NCBI GenBank assembly: GCA_026225235.1
Contig: JAMFSK010000128.1
Location: 85,710-149,709, forward strand
Origin: Burkholderiales bacterium
GTDB taxonomy: Bacteria > Pseudomonadota > Gammaproteobacteria > Burkholderiales > Burkholderiaceae
Reading direction: 5' to 3'
DNA length: 64,000 nucleotides
The stretch's first letter is position 1; every line of letters starts with the position of its first letter. Below, piece after piece: positions 15,965 to 26,816 of this stretch. Made by a program: the position numbers and the translations under genes. Below the pieces are notes generated by a model. That model was not told where the DNA came from, made no database searches, and saw only the letters and a list, made by a program, of their open reading frames with translations.

Positions 15965-18900
15965 TCAAGCAGTCACGCGTCGATGGTCCATTTGGATCTG
16001 ATGGACGAGACCATCGTCGACGAGTTGTATCTCCCCGCTTTCCTGAACGATCCCATCGACTGAAACCCGCCCGACATCGTCACCGTCGGCGATCTGTCGC
16101 ACCTTGATCTCATAAGCTGTCTCGCCGAAGCGATAGTGCACCGTGAAACCGGGCCAATCGGCCGGCAACACCGGCTGCATGCGCAGACGGTTGCCCCGGA
16201 CGTCCAGACCCAGCAGCGATTCGAGAATCAGGCGATACATCCAGCCCGCCGAACCGGTATACCACGTCCAGCCGCCTCGCCCCTCATGCGGGGCAACACC
16301 ATAGACATCGGCTGCCATCACGTAGGGCTCGACCTTGTAACGCCCGATCGCCTCGGCTGTGCGCGTATGGTTGAGCGGATTGATCATTCGCATCAGCGCC
16401 CACGCTTCGTCGCTCTGCCCGAGTGCGGCAAAGGCCATCGTCGCCCAGACTGCGGCGTGCGTGTACTGGCCGCCGTTTTCGCGTACGCCTGGTACATATC
16501 CCTTGATATAACCGGGCTCGAGGGTGCCGTGATCGAACGGTGGATCGAGCAACTGGATCAGGCCGACGTCGCGTCGCACGAGGTGTTGGTCGAGCGAACG
16601 CATCGCTTCGCGCGCACGGTCCGCCGGCGCGGCGCCAGAGAGTACCGACCAGCTCTGCGCGATCGAGTCGATCCGGCATTCATCGTTGCCGGCCGAGCCG
16701 AGCGGCGTGCCATCGTCGAAGTAGGCGCGTCGATACCACGCACCATCCCAGCCATGCAGCTCGAGATTGCCACGCAGGGTCTGCGCCTGCGTCTCGCAGC
16801 GGGCGGCGAATACCGGGTCGGCATGTTCGCGGGCGGTGATCGCGAAATCCTGCAGGACCTCATAGAGAAAGAAGCCCAACCAGACGCTCTCGCCGCGGCC
16901 CTGATCGCCGACACGATTCATGCCGTCGTTCCAATCGCCGCTGCCGATCAGCGGCAGGCCCTGGGCGCCGCGAGGCGAAGCATGCTCGATCGCCCTGACG
17001 CAATGCTGGTAGAGCGTTTCACGCAAGCTCGAACGCGTGGGCAAGTCGTAGTACGACTCCTCGCCCGGATTCAGCGGGCGTCCCTCGAGATAGCCCACGG
17101 GCACATCGAGCACACTTCGATCGCCGGTCACGCGGACATAGCGGCTGGTCGCCAAGGCGAGCCAGAGATAGTCATCCGAGCATTGGGTGCGTACGCCGCG
17201 TTCAAGCGGCGGATGCCACCAGTGCTGGGCGTCGCCCTCAGGATATTGATGCGCGGCGCTGACTAGCAGATGGTCGCGTACCCGCGCCGGGCTCGAATGC
17301 ACCATCGCCATCACGTCCTGCAGTTGATCCCTGAAGCCAAATGCACCGCCTGATTGGTAATACCCGCTGCGTGCCCACAGACGGCAGGCAATCACCTGGT
17401 ACATCAACCAGCCGTTGGCGAGCATATTGGTCGCGACGTCAGGCGTCTCGACCTGAACCTTGCTAAGTGTGTGCGTCCAATGCGCACGCACCGCCTCGAG
17501 TGCACGCGCCGCCGCGGCCGCGCCGCGCGGTCGCTGAAGCAGTTCCCTGCCGGTCTGGGTATCGCGACCGGCGCCGAGCCGGAAGACGATCTCATAGCTG
17601 TCTTCCTCGCCAAGCTCAAACACGGTCTGCACCGCTCCGCACGGATCGAAACCGGCACCGGTGCGGCCCGACAAGCGTGCCCGCGACATCGCGGCCGGCG
17701 CGCCAAGCGTGCCGTTGCGGCCGATGAACTCTGTCCGATTACCGGTCACACTTCGCGTCGGTGCGTCGGCATCAAAGAACGCCACCGCGTCATTGAATTC
17801 GATCGAATAGCGATTGCGTGCCGAAAGCGTACCCGACAGCGGATCATATTCAGTCACGACATGCAGCGCCGACTTGTCGCGCAGGTCGCCCAGCACCCAC
17901 TCGACATAGCCGGTTGCCGACATCTTGCGCGGCCGGCCGGAGCGATTGCGTACCTTGAGCACCGAGTATTTGATCGGCGCATCGAGCGCGACATACACCC
18001 ACAGCTCACTGCGAATGCCATCTTCCTCGTGTTCGAAGACGCTGTAGCCGAAGCCATGGCGTGTCGTATAGCCACCGGTGCCCGGTCTCGGCAACGGGGT
18101 AGGCGACCAGTACCGGCCCGTCTCCTCATCGCGCAAATAGAAGGCCTCACCGCTCGTGTCGCCGACCGGATCGTTGTACCAGGGCGTAAGGCGGTACTCA
18201 TGGGCGTTTTCATTCCAAGTGTACGCCCCGCCGCTTTCGGAGATCACCGTGCCGAAGCCCGGGTTCGCAAGCACGTTGGACCACGGCGCCGGCGTCGCAC
18301 CGCCGGGCCGCAGATGGATCACATATTCCGAACCGTCGGGCGAAAAGCCGCCGTACGGATTGGCCAGCACCAGACTGTTGTCAGGGCGCTCGGCGCGCGC
18401 AGGCCGCGACAGCGTCGCGTCGATCAAGCTGGTGCGCACCGGTTCACGCGTGAGTTCGCGAGTCGGCTCAAAGCGCGGCAGCGGTGTTTCAGCCCGGCGT
18501 CGATAGAGTTGTTCGGCCAGGCTCCCGCGACTGTCGGCGACGACAATACGCGCGACAGACTGCATGAGGATGCGATCCTCGCGTGAGAGCTGCTGCGCCG
18601 GCCGCACAAAGATGCCGCCCGGCCGGTCGATCAGGGTCGCTTCGACACCCGACGCGATCAGTCCCATGATCAGGTCCTGCAAATGTTGCCGGTAGCCCGC
18701 GTGATCCTCATTCCAGATCACGAGGTCGACTGCGAGTCCCTTGAGGCGCCAGTAGGCATGGGCCTGCACGAGTTGGCGCACCAGCTCGATGTTGGCGGAC
18801 TCGCTGATCTGCAGCAGCACGATCGGCAGGTCACCCGAAATCGCCTGACCCCAGAGGCCGGACTGACTACGTTGATTGGCGACCAGCAGACTCGTCTCCG

Positions 18901-21900
18901 CGCGCATCGAAGCGTTCGCATAGAGGATCGACGCCGCCATCTGTTCGTAAAGCTGCGCATCGGACAGCGAGACATTGAGCTGACGCAGCGAGACCTGGCT
19001 ATGGGTCCAGGCCAGATCGAAAACGCGGTCGGCCAGATGGCGATCGCGATACTTGTCGATCAGTTGCACACAGGCCTCTCGGCTCGCGCCCAGGCCGGTG
19101 ACAAAGTCCACGGTGGCAGTCTGGCCGGCATCGAGAGTGAGGCGGCAACGAATCGCGACAATCGGGTCGAGCACGGAACCGGCGCTGTCAGACAGGCGTC
19201 CATCGCCGCTATCGCGTCCCTTGCCGCCAACGTCCATGGCAGCCGGGTTGGCAAGCGTGCGGCCACGCCCGATAAAGCGGGCTCGGTCCGTCTCGTACGA
19301 AATCGCATCGATATCGGCGCCATGCACCGCGAGCACATGACACATCCATGGCACGACCTCGTCACTCGAGCGCGGCCGGCGGGTACAGATGATGGCCTGC
19401 AGCGGCCGCACCAACTCGGTCTGAACAAACAGTTTGTTGAAAGCCGGATGCATCGCATCGGCTATCGCGGGGGCGAGCACGACCTCCGCATAGCTCGTGA
19501 TTTCGATGGTCCGCCTCACGCGCGAACGGTTGGTCACGTGAATGCGCCGCAGCTCGATATCGTCCTCGGGCGAAACGACAATCTCAGTGTGGGCATCGAA
19601 CTCACGCTCGCGCACCCGAAACTCAGCACGCGAGTCGGAAAAGATCGCCTCGAAAAGCTCGGGCTTGACACAGGTCGGTTGATGCGCGGTCGACCAGAAC
19701 GCCCCACTCGTCACGTCGCGCAGGTAGCAGAACATGCCCATGTCGTCGCGGGTGATGTCCTCGTGCCAGCGCGTGACAGCAATATCGCGGCATCGGCTGT
19801 AACCGCCGCCGGCGCTGCTGACCATCACGTGGTATCGCCCGTTGGAGAGAAGCTGTACCGCCGGGCGCTGCAGATCGGGATCGGTGAACACTCTGAGTTG
19901 CGTGTCGGGCGACCGAATCGCCGCATCCGCATCGGAGAAGACCGCCGCGTGAAGATACGGCGACGCGGCTTTGGGCAGGCGCTCCTGGAGCAACAGCGCG
20001 GCTGCCTGGAATTGCGGATCGGAAACGAAGCGCCGCTGCATCGGCTGGCCCAGCAACACGCTTGCGAACGACAGCAGGCTCATGCCCTGGTGATGCGCCA
20101 TGAACGAGCGGATCACCGTCGAGGTTTGCCCTCGCGGCAGACGTGCCGGCGTAAAGTCGACCGCCTCATACAGCCCGAAACGGCCCGCGAGTCCGTCATC
20201 GGACAGCCGCTCGAGATTGCGGCAGGCTGCATCGGGGGCGACCATCAAGGCTAGCGCCGACGAGTACGGCGCCACCACGATATCGTCTCCGAGCCCGCGC
20301 TTGAGCCCGAGCCCCGGCACACCGAACGCGCGGTATTGATAATTGAACTGGGCGTCGAGTACGTTATATCCCGATTCGGAGACACCCCAGGGAATGCCAA
20401 GCTGGCGGCCATACTCGATCTGCCGTGCGACAGCGGCGCGGCAGGTCTGCTCGAGCAGCGTGCCATCGAGAGTCGGCATCACGAGCATCGGCATCAGATA
20501 CTCGAACATCGAGCCCGTCCATGACAACAGCACAGGGGTTCCCCCCGCCGTTGTCAGCAGACGCCCCAGCCGGAACCAGCTCTCTTGCGGCAACTGGCCC
20601 TGCGCGATCGCGACGAAGTTCGTGAGCCGCGCCTCAGAGGCAAGCAGATCATAGAAGCCTGTGTCGAGGCGCCGCTCGTCGGCGTTGTACCCGATCGCCA
20701 GCAAGTGGCGTTTCGCATCATAGAGAAACTCGAAGTCCATCGTCGCGAGTTCAGCCGAGAGTTGCGCAAGCCGCCCCGCTGTGGCGACGCGGTCGGCCGC
20801 GTACCGCTGCACGGCCGTGACACGTTCTCGCTCTGCCACGGGCCAGGTCGTGGCGTCGAGGTGCGCGAGTTCGCGCCACGTCGGCAACGCGATCTCGTCG
20901 GCCGCCCCGGTCGCCACGGCGTGGGCCGTACCGATCGACAGCTCTGTGCGTCCCACCGGTTCGCGTTCAGCCAGTGTTCTCGAGGGAAGCACGAAATGGC
21001 TCAGTTCCTCGTCGAGATCCGCGCATTGCGCACGCAGCGCCTCACCCCAGAAAAAGACATCGCTGCCCGCGATTGCAACGGTGCGCCCGACAATCGCGTC
21101 AGCGTCATGCGCGAGACGTCGCACTACCGCGTGTGCCGACTTCAGCGAACGAGGCGCATCGGCGAGCATGGCCAGCAGCGTCGTGCGCAGGGTATCGACG
21201 TCGCCCACGCCTTCACCGGCCGCGAGCACCGCTTCGCGCAGCACGACAAGCGTGTCACCGATCCCGTCGAGATGGCGCAGATGGAAGACCGGCTCGTCAG
21301 GAAGCGCGAGCAGGCCGGGCCGAAGGGTCAGCAGATGCCCCGCTAGGTTGCCGCTGTCGACAGTCGACACATAGTACGGACGCAGCGGCTTCAGGCTGAC
21401 CGTGTCGTACCAGTTGTAGAAGTGCTGGTGATACCGTTCCAGCGTCACCATCGTCGCAAACGTACGGTCGAGGCGATCCAGCAAACGCCCCCCGCTCAGA
21501 TAGCCGAAATCGTAGGCGGCGAGGTGAGCGAGCAGCGAGAGACCGATATTCGTCGGCGATGTCCGGTTCGCCACGACGGCCACGGGCTGTTCCTGGATAT
21601 TGTCAGGTGGCAGCCAGTTGTTGTCGGGTCCAACGTAGTGATCGAAAAACGCCCAGGTCTTGCGGGCGAGCGTGCGCAGAAACACACGCTCCTTCGCCGA
21701 GGGAACAAATACCGCGCGCGATGGCGGTCGACTGATCCGCCAGGCGATCGCCGGCGACGCGATCCACATCAGGATCAAGGGTGCGGCCAGCCCGAACGGC
21801 GCGCCGGTCATGATCAGCGCTAGCGCCACGACAATGCCGAGTGCAGGACCTGCCCACATCGCCCGATACAGGCCTTCGAGCGTGTCATCGCCTGCGCGTT

Positions 21901-24862
21901 CGACCTCGCGCGAGGCGTTCCATTGCAAGAGCAGGCGGCGGCTCACGATCATGCGCCACAGCGTCCGGCCGATCGCGTCAATGCTATAGAAAGCCTCGTG
22001 CACCAGCCATACCAGCCCGAGCACACTTTGCGCCAAATGCTGCGAGGTCCCGCGCAGCGACACCGCCAGGTGCTGCCGCAGGGTCAGGCCATCGCCGTTG
22101 CGAACCAGCGTGAGCAGGGCCATCAGCACGATCGGGCCAAACACGAACGCCAGGATCACCTGCGTCCATCGAGACGGATTCTCGATGCCGAACCATCCGA
22201 TCAGGAACATCGCGACGAGCGAAACCGGCACGAGGCTGCGGCGCAGGTTGTCGGTGATTTTCCAGCGCGACAGCGCAGACAAGGGGTTGCGTTCCAGACC
22301 CCGTGCCTGCGTGGGCGCCCACGGAAACACCCATTGAATCAGTTGCCAGTCACCCCGAATCCAGCGGTGACGGCGCTTCGCATCGCTCGCATAGCGTGCC
22401 GGATACTCTTCATAAAGCTGCACGTCGCTGAGCAAGCCCGAACGGGCAAAACAGCCTTCCACGAGATCGTGGCTCAGGATGCGGTTATCGGGGAAACGGC
22501 CCTCGATCGCATGGTCGAACATGTCGATCTCATAGATGCCCTTGCCGATAAACGAGCCTTGCTTGAACAAATCCTGATACACATCCGACACGGTGCGCGT
22601 GTAAGGATCGATACCCGCGTCACTGCCGAACAGGCGCGCATACCGTGAGCGTGCCGTGCTCGGCAGGCTCACGCCCACGCGGGGCTGCAGGATCGTATAG
22701 CCCGACACGATACGGCGCTTTTGTTCGTCGTAGACGGCCCGGTTCAGCGGGTGGGCGATCGCGCCGATAAATTGCCGGGCGGCGTCGCGCGGCAACTGGG
22801 TGTCCGTGTCCAGCGTGATCACATATCGGACGGTCGGCAGCGCCGCAATGTCCCCGACAATCAAGGCAAAACGATGCGCGCCCGTGCCACGCAACAGGGC
22901 ATTGAGCTCGGCGAGCTTGCCGCGCTTGCGCTCGTGCCCGATCCAGGCCTGCTCGCCCGCAGCCCAGCGGCGGGGCCGGTGGAACAGGAAAAACCGATCA
23001 GGCGCCCGCGGCGCGGGGGTCTGTGTTTCAGACGGTGCCTCGAGACGCAACCGGTGCAGCGAAGCACCGTCGCCATCGACAGCGTGTGCGCCCTCCCCTA
23101 CACTCCCGCGCCCACTGCCGTCCTCGAAGCCCCGGTATTTCTCGTTGAGCGCCTCGATCAATTCGCGCGCGCGAAGCAGCAGGGGGCCGTCCTGCTCGAG
23201 CGTTTCGGTCGGCGCATCCATGAAATCGGTGAGCAAGGCAAAGTGCAGATGGGCTTCGCGATTGGCGAGAAAGCGCACTTCGAGGCCTTCGACCAATTCC
23301 TCAAGATCGGAGGCGCTCGCGATCAGTGTCGGTATGACCACCAGCGTGCGCGCTTCGGCGGGCACCCCCTCGCTATAGTCGAGACGCGGCAGCACATCGG
23401 GGCGCACCGTCAGCATGACGAGCCAGTTGACCAGCGTCATCGCAACGCTGCCGGTAAACAGCAAGACCGGAATCGCCAGCAACGCCAGCCCATATCCGTG
23501 CATACCGCTTAGCGCGGCCAGGTGATAAAAGGGGATGCCCAGCAGCACCGTCAGCGCACCTGCCATCCCGAGATAGATCGAGAGCGGCGATTGTTCCAGT
23601 TCCCGCTCCCACGTTTCGGAGAGCGTCACACGAACGCCAATCAAGCGTTCGAGTTCCCACAAGCCTGCACCCACGAGGTAGTAGCCGATGTGCGCCTGCG
23701 CGGCCCCGGCCAAATCGCCGGAAGCTGAGGTGGCGGCAAGCTGTAGTGCCGCACGGGCGACGGCTTCTTCCGAGAGTGAACTGTTGCGCGATAGGCGCTC
23801 GACTACGTGGCGGTAGTGATCACGCGTCGCGAACTCCATGGCGCCATAGACTCCGGCCGGGTCGGAGCGCATGACCTGTTCGACCGTACTCATGCGCTCC
23901 ACAAATTCACGCCAGTCCGCTGCCACAAGTGAGCGCAGGCTGCCAATGCAATTGCTGATCGAGACCTGGTCGGCTGCCTGCTGCTGCGCCTCGACCTGCA
24001 CCAGCTGCTCGATCGTCAGGCCCGATTCGGACAACAGTTGTTCGATCCAGGTCAGCGGCAAGGCAAGCGTCGCGCTTTGCCCCTGCAGCCGTCGCGCCAG
24101 CTCGGCAACAAAAGAACTGGCCATGGGCGGATCGGAACGCGCCATGTCGGCCACGCTCAGCACGACGCTCTTCGGATCGCGCTCGGCCGTCTCGGTCATC
24201 CGGTCCGCCCAGCCGACTGCCAGGTTCCGGTCACTGAGGTCGGACATCACCCGCGTGGCGACACGCCGCAGATTTTCGATCAATGCGAGCCGCAGCATGA
24301 TCGGGATAGCCCAGAGCTCGCCCAGCTTGAGCGGCGTGATGGTCTGATAGGCCGCGACAAAACGGCTCAGGCTGTCGATATCAACGCGGCCGTCGCCATG
24401 CGAGATGGTTTCGAGGGCAATGTCATAGACGCGCGGTGCACCGCTCGAGGGCCCGTTGGCCAGTCGTGGCAAGGCACGGCTATACCCCGGCGGCAAATGC
24501 TTGCGCGTGGTGCGGATCTGCTCTTCGATCAGGTAGAAGTTGTCGAGCAGCCATTCAGCGGCAGGGGTCGCGCGCCGGCTCGAAAGCGTGGCTGCGGTCA
24601 GGACCTCGCAACTGCTCGCCAGCATGGCTTCGTTATCGGCCAGCCGCGCGAGCAGACCGTCCACAACCGAGGTCTCGCTCAGACGATGCTGTCGTGCCAG
24701 ATGGGGGCCGTGGCGCTCCATCTGGTCTGCGCTGAACAGTTCCGAACGCAGCGCAGGCTCATCGGCCGCCGTGCCGTTCGATATTCTCCACAGCTGAAAA
24801 CGCGCTGTGAGCGCGGGGAAAAACGAAAGGCGGAGTGGGCGGAAAAGGCGAAACATGTCCAT
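15965..24862 (-). CDS. ndvB: Cyclic beta-1,2-glucan synthase
   Basis: A 2,965-residue inner-membrane protein matching the NdvB/ChvB/Cgs family (usually about 2,800-2,900). From the N-terminus: a cytoplasmic region, a first group of membrane segments near residues 440-510, a GT84 domain with the DxD-type VITLDTDTQLPRD and KRRHRWIRGDWQ, further membrane segments at about 870-1,080, a glycoamylase-like domain around 1,430-1,560, two beta-sandwich domains and a C-terminal GH94 phosphorylase-like domain with GSGDWNDGMN. It makes cyclic osmoregulated periplasmic glucans that matter for osmotic adaptation and host interaction. The start at MDMFRLFRP is chosen; an upstream ATG adds ten residues. Confidence 0.95.
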   Translation of the reverse strand: MDMFRLFRPLRLSFFPALTARFQLWRISNGTAADEPALRSELFSADQMERHGPHLARQHRLSETSVVDGLLARLADNEAMLASSCEVLTAATLSSRRATPAAEWLLDNFYLIEEQIRTTRKHLPPGYSRALPRLANGPSSGAPRVYDIALETISHGDGRVDIDSLSRFVAAYQTITPLKLGELWAIPIMLRLALIENLRRVATRVMSDLSDRNLAVGWADRMTETAERDPKSVVLSVADMARSDPPMASSFVAELARRLQGQSATLALPLTWIEQLLSESGLTIEQLVQVEAQQQAADQVSISNCIGSLRSLVAADWREFVERMSTVEQVMRSDPAGVYGAMEFATRDHYRHVVERLSRNSSLSEEAVARAALQLAATSASGDLAGAAQAHIGYYLVGAGLWELERLIGVRVTLSETWERELEQSPLSIYLGMAGALTVLLGIPFYHLAALSGMHGYGLALLAIPVLLFTGSVAMTLVNWLVMLTVRPDVLPRLDYSEGVPAEARTLVVIPTLIASASDLEELVEGLEVRFLANREAHLHFALLTDFMDAPTETLEQDGPLLLRARELIEALNEKYRGFEDGSGRGSVGEGAHAVDGDGASLHRLRLEAPSETQTPAPRAPDRFFLFHRPRRWAAGEQAWIGHERKRGKLAELNALLRGTGAHRFALIVGDIAALPTVRYVITLDTDTQLPRDAARQFIGAIAHPLNRAVYDEQKRRIVSGYTILQPRVGVSLPSTARSRYARLFGSDAGIDPYTRTVSDVYQDLFKQGSFIGKGIYEIDMFDHAIEGRFPDNRILSHDLVEGCFARSGLLSDVQLYEEYPARYASDAKRRHRWIRGDWQLIQWVFPWAPTQARGLERNPLSALSRWKITDNLRRSLVPVSLVAMFLIGWFGIENPSRWTQVILAFVFGPIVLMALLTLVRNGDGLTLRQHLAVSLRGTSQHLAQSVLGLVWLVHEAFYSIDAIGRTLWRMIVSRRLLLQWNASREVERAGDDTLEGLYRAMWAGPALGIVVALALIMTGAPFGLAAPLILMWIASPAIAWRISRPPSRAVFVPSAKERVFLRTLARKTWAFFDHYVGPDNNWLPPDNIQEQPVAVVANRTSPTNIGLSLLAHLAAYDFGYLSGGRLLDRLDRTFATMVTLERYHQHFYNWYDTVSLKPLRPYYVSTVDSGNLAGHLLTLRPGLLALPDEPVFHLRHLDGIGDTLVVLREAVLAAGEGVGDVDTLRTTLLAMLADAPRSLKSAHAVVRRLAHDADAIVGRTVAIAGSDVFFWGEALRAQCADLDEELSHFVLPSRTLAEREPVGRTELSIGTAHAVATGAADEIALPTWRELAHLDATTWPVAERERVTAVQRYAADRVATAGRLAQLSAELATMDFEFLYDAKRHLLAIGYNADERRLDTGFYDLLASEARLTNFVAIAQGQLPQESWFRLGRLLTTAGGTPVLLSWTGSMFEYLMPMLVMPTLDGTLLEQTCRAAVARQIEYGRQLGIPWGVSESGYNVLDAQFNYQYRAFGVPGLGLKRGLGDDIVVAPYSSALALMVAPDAACRNLERLSDDGLAGRFGLYEAVDFTPARLPRGQTSTVIRSFMAHHQGMSLLSFASVLLGQPMQRRFVSDPQFQAAALLLQERLPKAASPYLHAAVFSDADAAIRSPDTQLRVFTDPDLQRPAVQLLSNGRYHVMVSSAGGGYSRCRDIAVTRWHEDITRDDMGMFCYLRDVTSGAFWSTAHQPTCVKPELFEAIFSDSRAEFRVREREFDAHTEIVVSPEDDIELRRIHVTNRSRVRRTIEITSYAEVVLAPAIADAMHPAFNKLFVQTELVRPLQAIICTRRPRSSDEVVPWMCHVLAVHGADIDAISYETDRARFIGRGRTLANPAAMDVGGKGRDSGDGRLSDSAGSVLDPIVAIRCRLTLDAGQTATVDFVTGLGASREACVQLIDKYRDRHLADRVFDLAWTHSQVSLRQLNVSLSDAQLYEQMAASILYANASMRAETSLLVANQRSQSGLWGQAISGDLPIVLLQISESANIELVRQLVQAHAYWRLKGLAVDLVIWNEDHAGYRQHLQDLIMGLIASGVEATLIDRPGGIFVRPAQQLSREDRILMQSVARIVVADSRGSLAEQLYRRRAETPLPRFEPTRELTREPVRTSLIDATLSRPARAERPDNSLVLANPYGGFSPDGSEYVIHLRPGGATPAPWSNVLANPGFGTVISESGGAYTWNENAHEYRLTPWYNDPVGDTSGEAFYLRDEETGRYWSPTPLPRPGTGGYTTRHGFGYSVFEHEEDGIRSELWVYVALDAPIKYSVLKVRNRSGRPRKMSATGYVEWVLGDLRDKSALHVVTEYDPLSGTLSARNRYSIEFNDAVAFFDADAPTRSVTGNRTEFIGRNGTLGAPAAMSRARLSGRTGAGFDPCGAVQTVFELGEEDSYEIVFRLGAGRDTQTGRELLQRPRGAAAAARALEAVRAHWTHTLSKVQVETPDVATNMLANGWLMYQVIACRLWARSGYYQSGGAFGFRDQLQDVMAMVHSSPARVRDHLLVSAAHQYPEGDAQHWWHPPLERGVRTQCSDDYLWLALATSRYVRVTGDRSVLDVPVGYLEGRPLNPGEESYYDLPTRSSLRETLYQHCVRAIEHASPRGAQGLPLIGSGDWNDGMNRVGDQGRGESVWLGFFLYEVLQDFAITAREHADPVFAARCETQAQTLRGNLELHGWDGAWYRRAYFDDGTPLGSAGNDECRIDSIAQSWSVLSGAAPADRAREAMRSLDQHLVRRDVGLIQLLDPPFDHGTLEPGYIKGYVPGVRENGGQYTHAAVWATMAFAALGQSDEAWALMRMINPLNHTRTAEAIGRYKVEPYVMAADVYGVAPHEGRGGWTWYTGSAGWMYRLILESLLGLDVRGNRLRMQPVLPADWPGFTVHYRFGETAYEIKVRQIADGDDVGRVSVDGIVQESGEIQLVDDGLVHQIQMDHRRVTA

Positions 24863-25312
24863 CGTGACCCTGGGCTGCGTGAAGACGCACACCCCACCGG
24901 CCTGTCATGTCCCGGCTGGCGCGTGCGACATAGGTCATGGGTCGCAAACACCAATGAGCGATGGCGAGGCCTCGAGGGAGGCCATCGACGGGCGCACCGA
25001 CGCCCTCGGCAGAAGCGGGACGAAACGGTGCGGCCTGCCTGACTGTATACCCTCCCCTACAGATGTAAAGACAATCCGGCAAAACGTCGGTGGCGCTACC
25101 GGCCACTCAGCGTGTGCGGCCCTTACAGGAAAGCCTTCAGGTAGACGAAACGCACTTGCGGACCGGATGACATTCGCCGCGAAAGCGCGCATAGTCTTAA
25201 ACGGTATCGAGCCGCTTCACACAAGCTAAAGCGCACGATATGACAGCGCGCAGCGCGGCCCGCCATAAGCGGGACGCAAAGAACGCTGCGCCAACCCGCT
25301 GGGGTTATTGCC
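24863..25312. other. Divergent intergenic region, no gene seen
   Basis: Shared upstream region of the glucan synthase and slipin genes. No small ORF with a credible ribosome site, no terminator and no obvious repeat were found. Promoters must lie here but no clear -35/-10 pair stands out. Confidence 0.5.
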
Positions 25313-26182
25313 ATGAATCCGATCACCTTGTTTCTTTCCGCCGCCTTTGTGCTGGCCGGTCTTCTCGTGGGTCAGTTCGTCAATTTGTATCTGGCTCCGC
25401 CACTGTTCATCATTGCCCTGCTGATCGCCCTGTCTGTCAAGGTGGCCAACGCCTGGCAAAAGTTCGTGATCCTGCGCGTCGGCAAGCTGCACAGTGTGCG
25501 CGGCGCGGGCTTTTTCATGATCATCCCGGTGATCGACAGCGTCGTGGCGATCATCGATGAACGGATCCAGACCACCGCCTTCAACGCCGAGCAAGCCCTC
25601 ACCAAAGACACTGTCCCCGTCAATGTCGATGCGATCATCTTCTGGCATGTCTGCGACGCGCAGAAAGCCGCGCTCGCGATTACCGACTATCGCCAGGCGA
25701 TCGACCGCGTCGCCCAGACCTCCCTGCGCGAAATGATCGGGGAATCGATGCTCGCGACCCTGCTGTCTGACCGGCGTGCAGCCGACGCCCATCTGCGCGA
25801 CGAGATCGGCATGAAGACGGCGGAATGGGGGATCGCAGTCGGCTCGGTCGAAATTCGCGACGTCGCCATCCCGGTGGCATTGCAGGACGCCATGTCGCGC
25901 CAGGCCCAGGCCGAACGCGAGAAGCAGGCGCGCGTGATTCTTGGCGCCGCCGAGGCCGAGATTGCCGCCCAGTTTGTCGAAGCGTCGCGGATCTATGAAA
26001 ACCACCCGGCCGCACTGCAACTGCGCGCCATGAACATCATCTACGAAACCACCAAGGAACGCGGTGCGACGATCCTGATCCCGAGCTCGATGGTCGACAG
26101 CCTGAACCCCGCACTGACCCTCGCACTCACGGGGGCAGGTCAGGCCGGCGACCCTAAGAATCCGCTTAAGAACGCGGCTTAA
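25313..26182 (+). CDS. Slipin (SPFH/stomatin-like membrane protein)
   Basis: A 289-residue SPFH-domain protein. Two hydrophobic segments lie near the N-terminus (about 5-45). The SPFH core starts at WQKFVILRVGKLHSVRGAGFFMIIPVIDSV and continues with QTTAFNAEQALTKDTVPVNVDAIIFWHV and TSLREMIGE. It ends in an Ala/Glu coiled-coil-forming stretch (QAEREKQARVILGAAEAEIAAQF). Slipins form oligomeric scaffolds at the inner membrane and usually sit beside an NfeD-type partner; none is seen here. Function is therefore general membrane organisation, by family only. Confidence 0.9.
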   Translation: MNPITLFLSAAFVLAGLLVGQFVNLYLAPPLFIIALLIALSVKVANAWQKFVILRVGKLHSVRGAGFFMIIPVIDSVVAIIDERIQTTAFNAEQALTKDTVPVNVDAIIFWHVCDAQKAALAITDYRQAIDRVAQTSLREMIGESMLATLLSDRRAADAHLRDEIGMKTAEWGIAVGSVEIRDVAIPVALQDAMSRQAQAEREKQARVILGAAEAEIAAQFVEASRIYENHPAALQLRAMNIIYETTKERGATILIPSSMVDSLNPALTLALTGAGQAGDPKNPLKNAA

Positions 26183-26422
26183 ACACGACGGAACGAGTCG
26201 GCTGCCCGCCCCCGTTCCGCGCTGCCTGACGCCGGGTAGTTTCAAACTGCCGTTCGCTCCCGGACGCGCGCCCTCTCCCGTTTTGCCCTCCATTTTGAGT
26301 CAGATCTCGCGATTTGCATGGCGAGCTGCAGTTTCGTATCAAGTTTGTCTCGCGCCTGCCGAAAAACAGTCAAGGAAGCCAACGCACTAAACAGCGTTTT
26401 CGACATTCGACGGAGCAAGCCA

Positions 26423-26803
26423 GTGAAGCAGCGCGCGGGTTCAGCGACTTTGATCGCCCTGGCTTTGACGGGATGTGCGCAGCTGCCTGCTGTCACCGCG
26501 ACTCAGCCCGATAAGCCTGTGCCGACACCGCCGAATGAAGTACTGAGCTTTACGATTCCGCCGGACGCGCTCGGCGCGCACGATCCGCAACTCGCCGCGG
26601 TGCTCGCCAAGGCCGGCTCGCTGGCTGCCGCGCAGAAGCGCCCGACGACGATTCGCGTGACTGCGATGGCGCAGGATTTTCGTTACCTCAACCAGGCGAT
26701 TTGGAGGGGGGTACCCGCCCAGCGTTCTGCCGAGATCAGTTTCGAGAACCTGACGGCCGGTATGAACCAGACGTATAGCGTGTCGATCAAGGCAACGCCA
26801 TAA
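26423..26803 (+). CDS. Small lipoprotein of unknown function
   Basis: A 126-residue protein with a signal peptide and lipobox (LALTGC-AQ). I choose the GTG start with GGAG seven bases upstream; a longer frame starting at 26318 would put about 35 non-signal residues first. After a proline-rich spacer (about 25-45), the mature part has alternating beta/alpha character ending in ISFENLTAGMNQTYSVSIKATP. It is followed in the same direction by a secreted Pro/Ala-rich protein and a lytic transglycosylase, a combination seen in pilus, secretion or conjugation gene sets. I do not recognise the family. Confidence 0.65.
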   Translation: MKQRAGSATLIALALTGCAQLPAVTATQPDKPVPTPPNEVLSFTIPPDALGAHDPQLAAVLAKAGSLAAAQKRPTTIRVTAMAQDFRYLNQAIWRGVPAQRSAEISFENLTAGMNQTYSVSIKATP

Positions 26804-26816
26804 GGACGCGAAGCTT

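Noticed and set aside
18683..20254. Long plus-strand ORF (523 codons) opposite the glucan synthase gene
   Set aside because: Antisense shadow: Arg/His/Gly-rich composition, no family motif, and the opposite strand is a clear NdvB.
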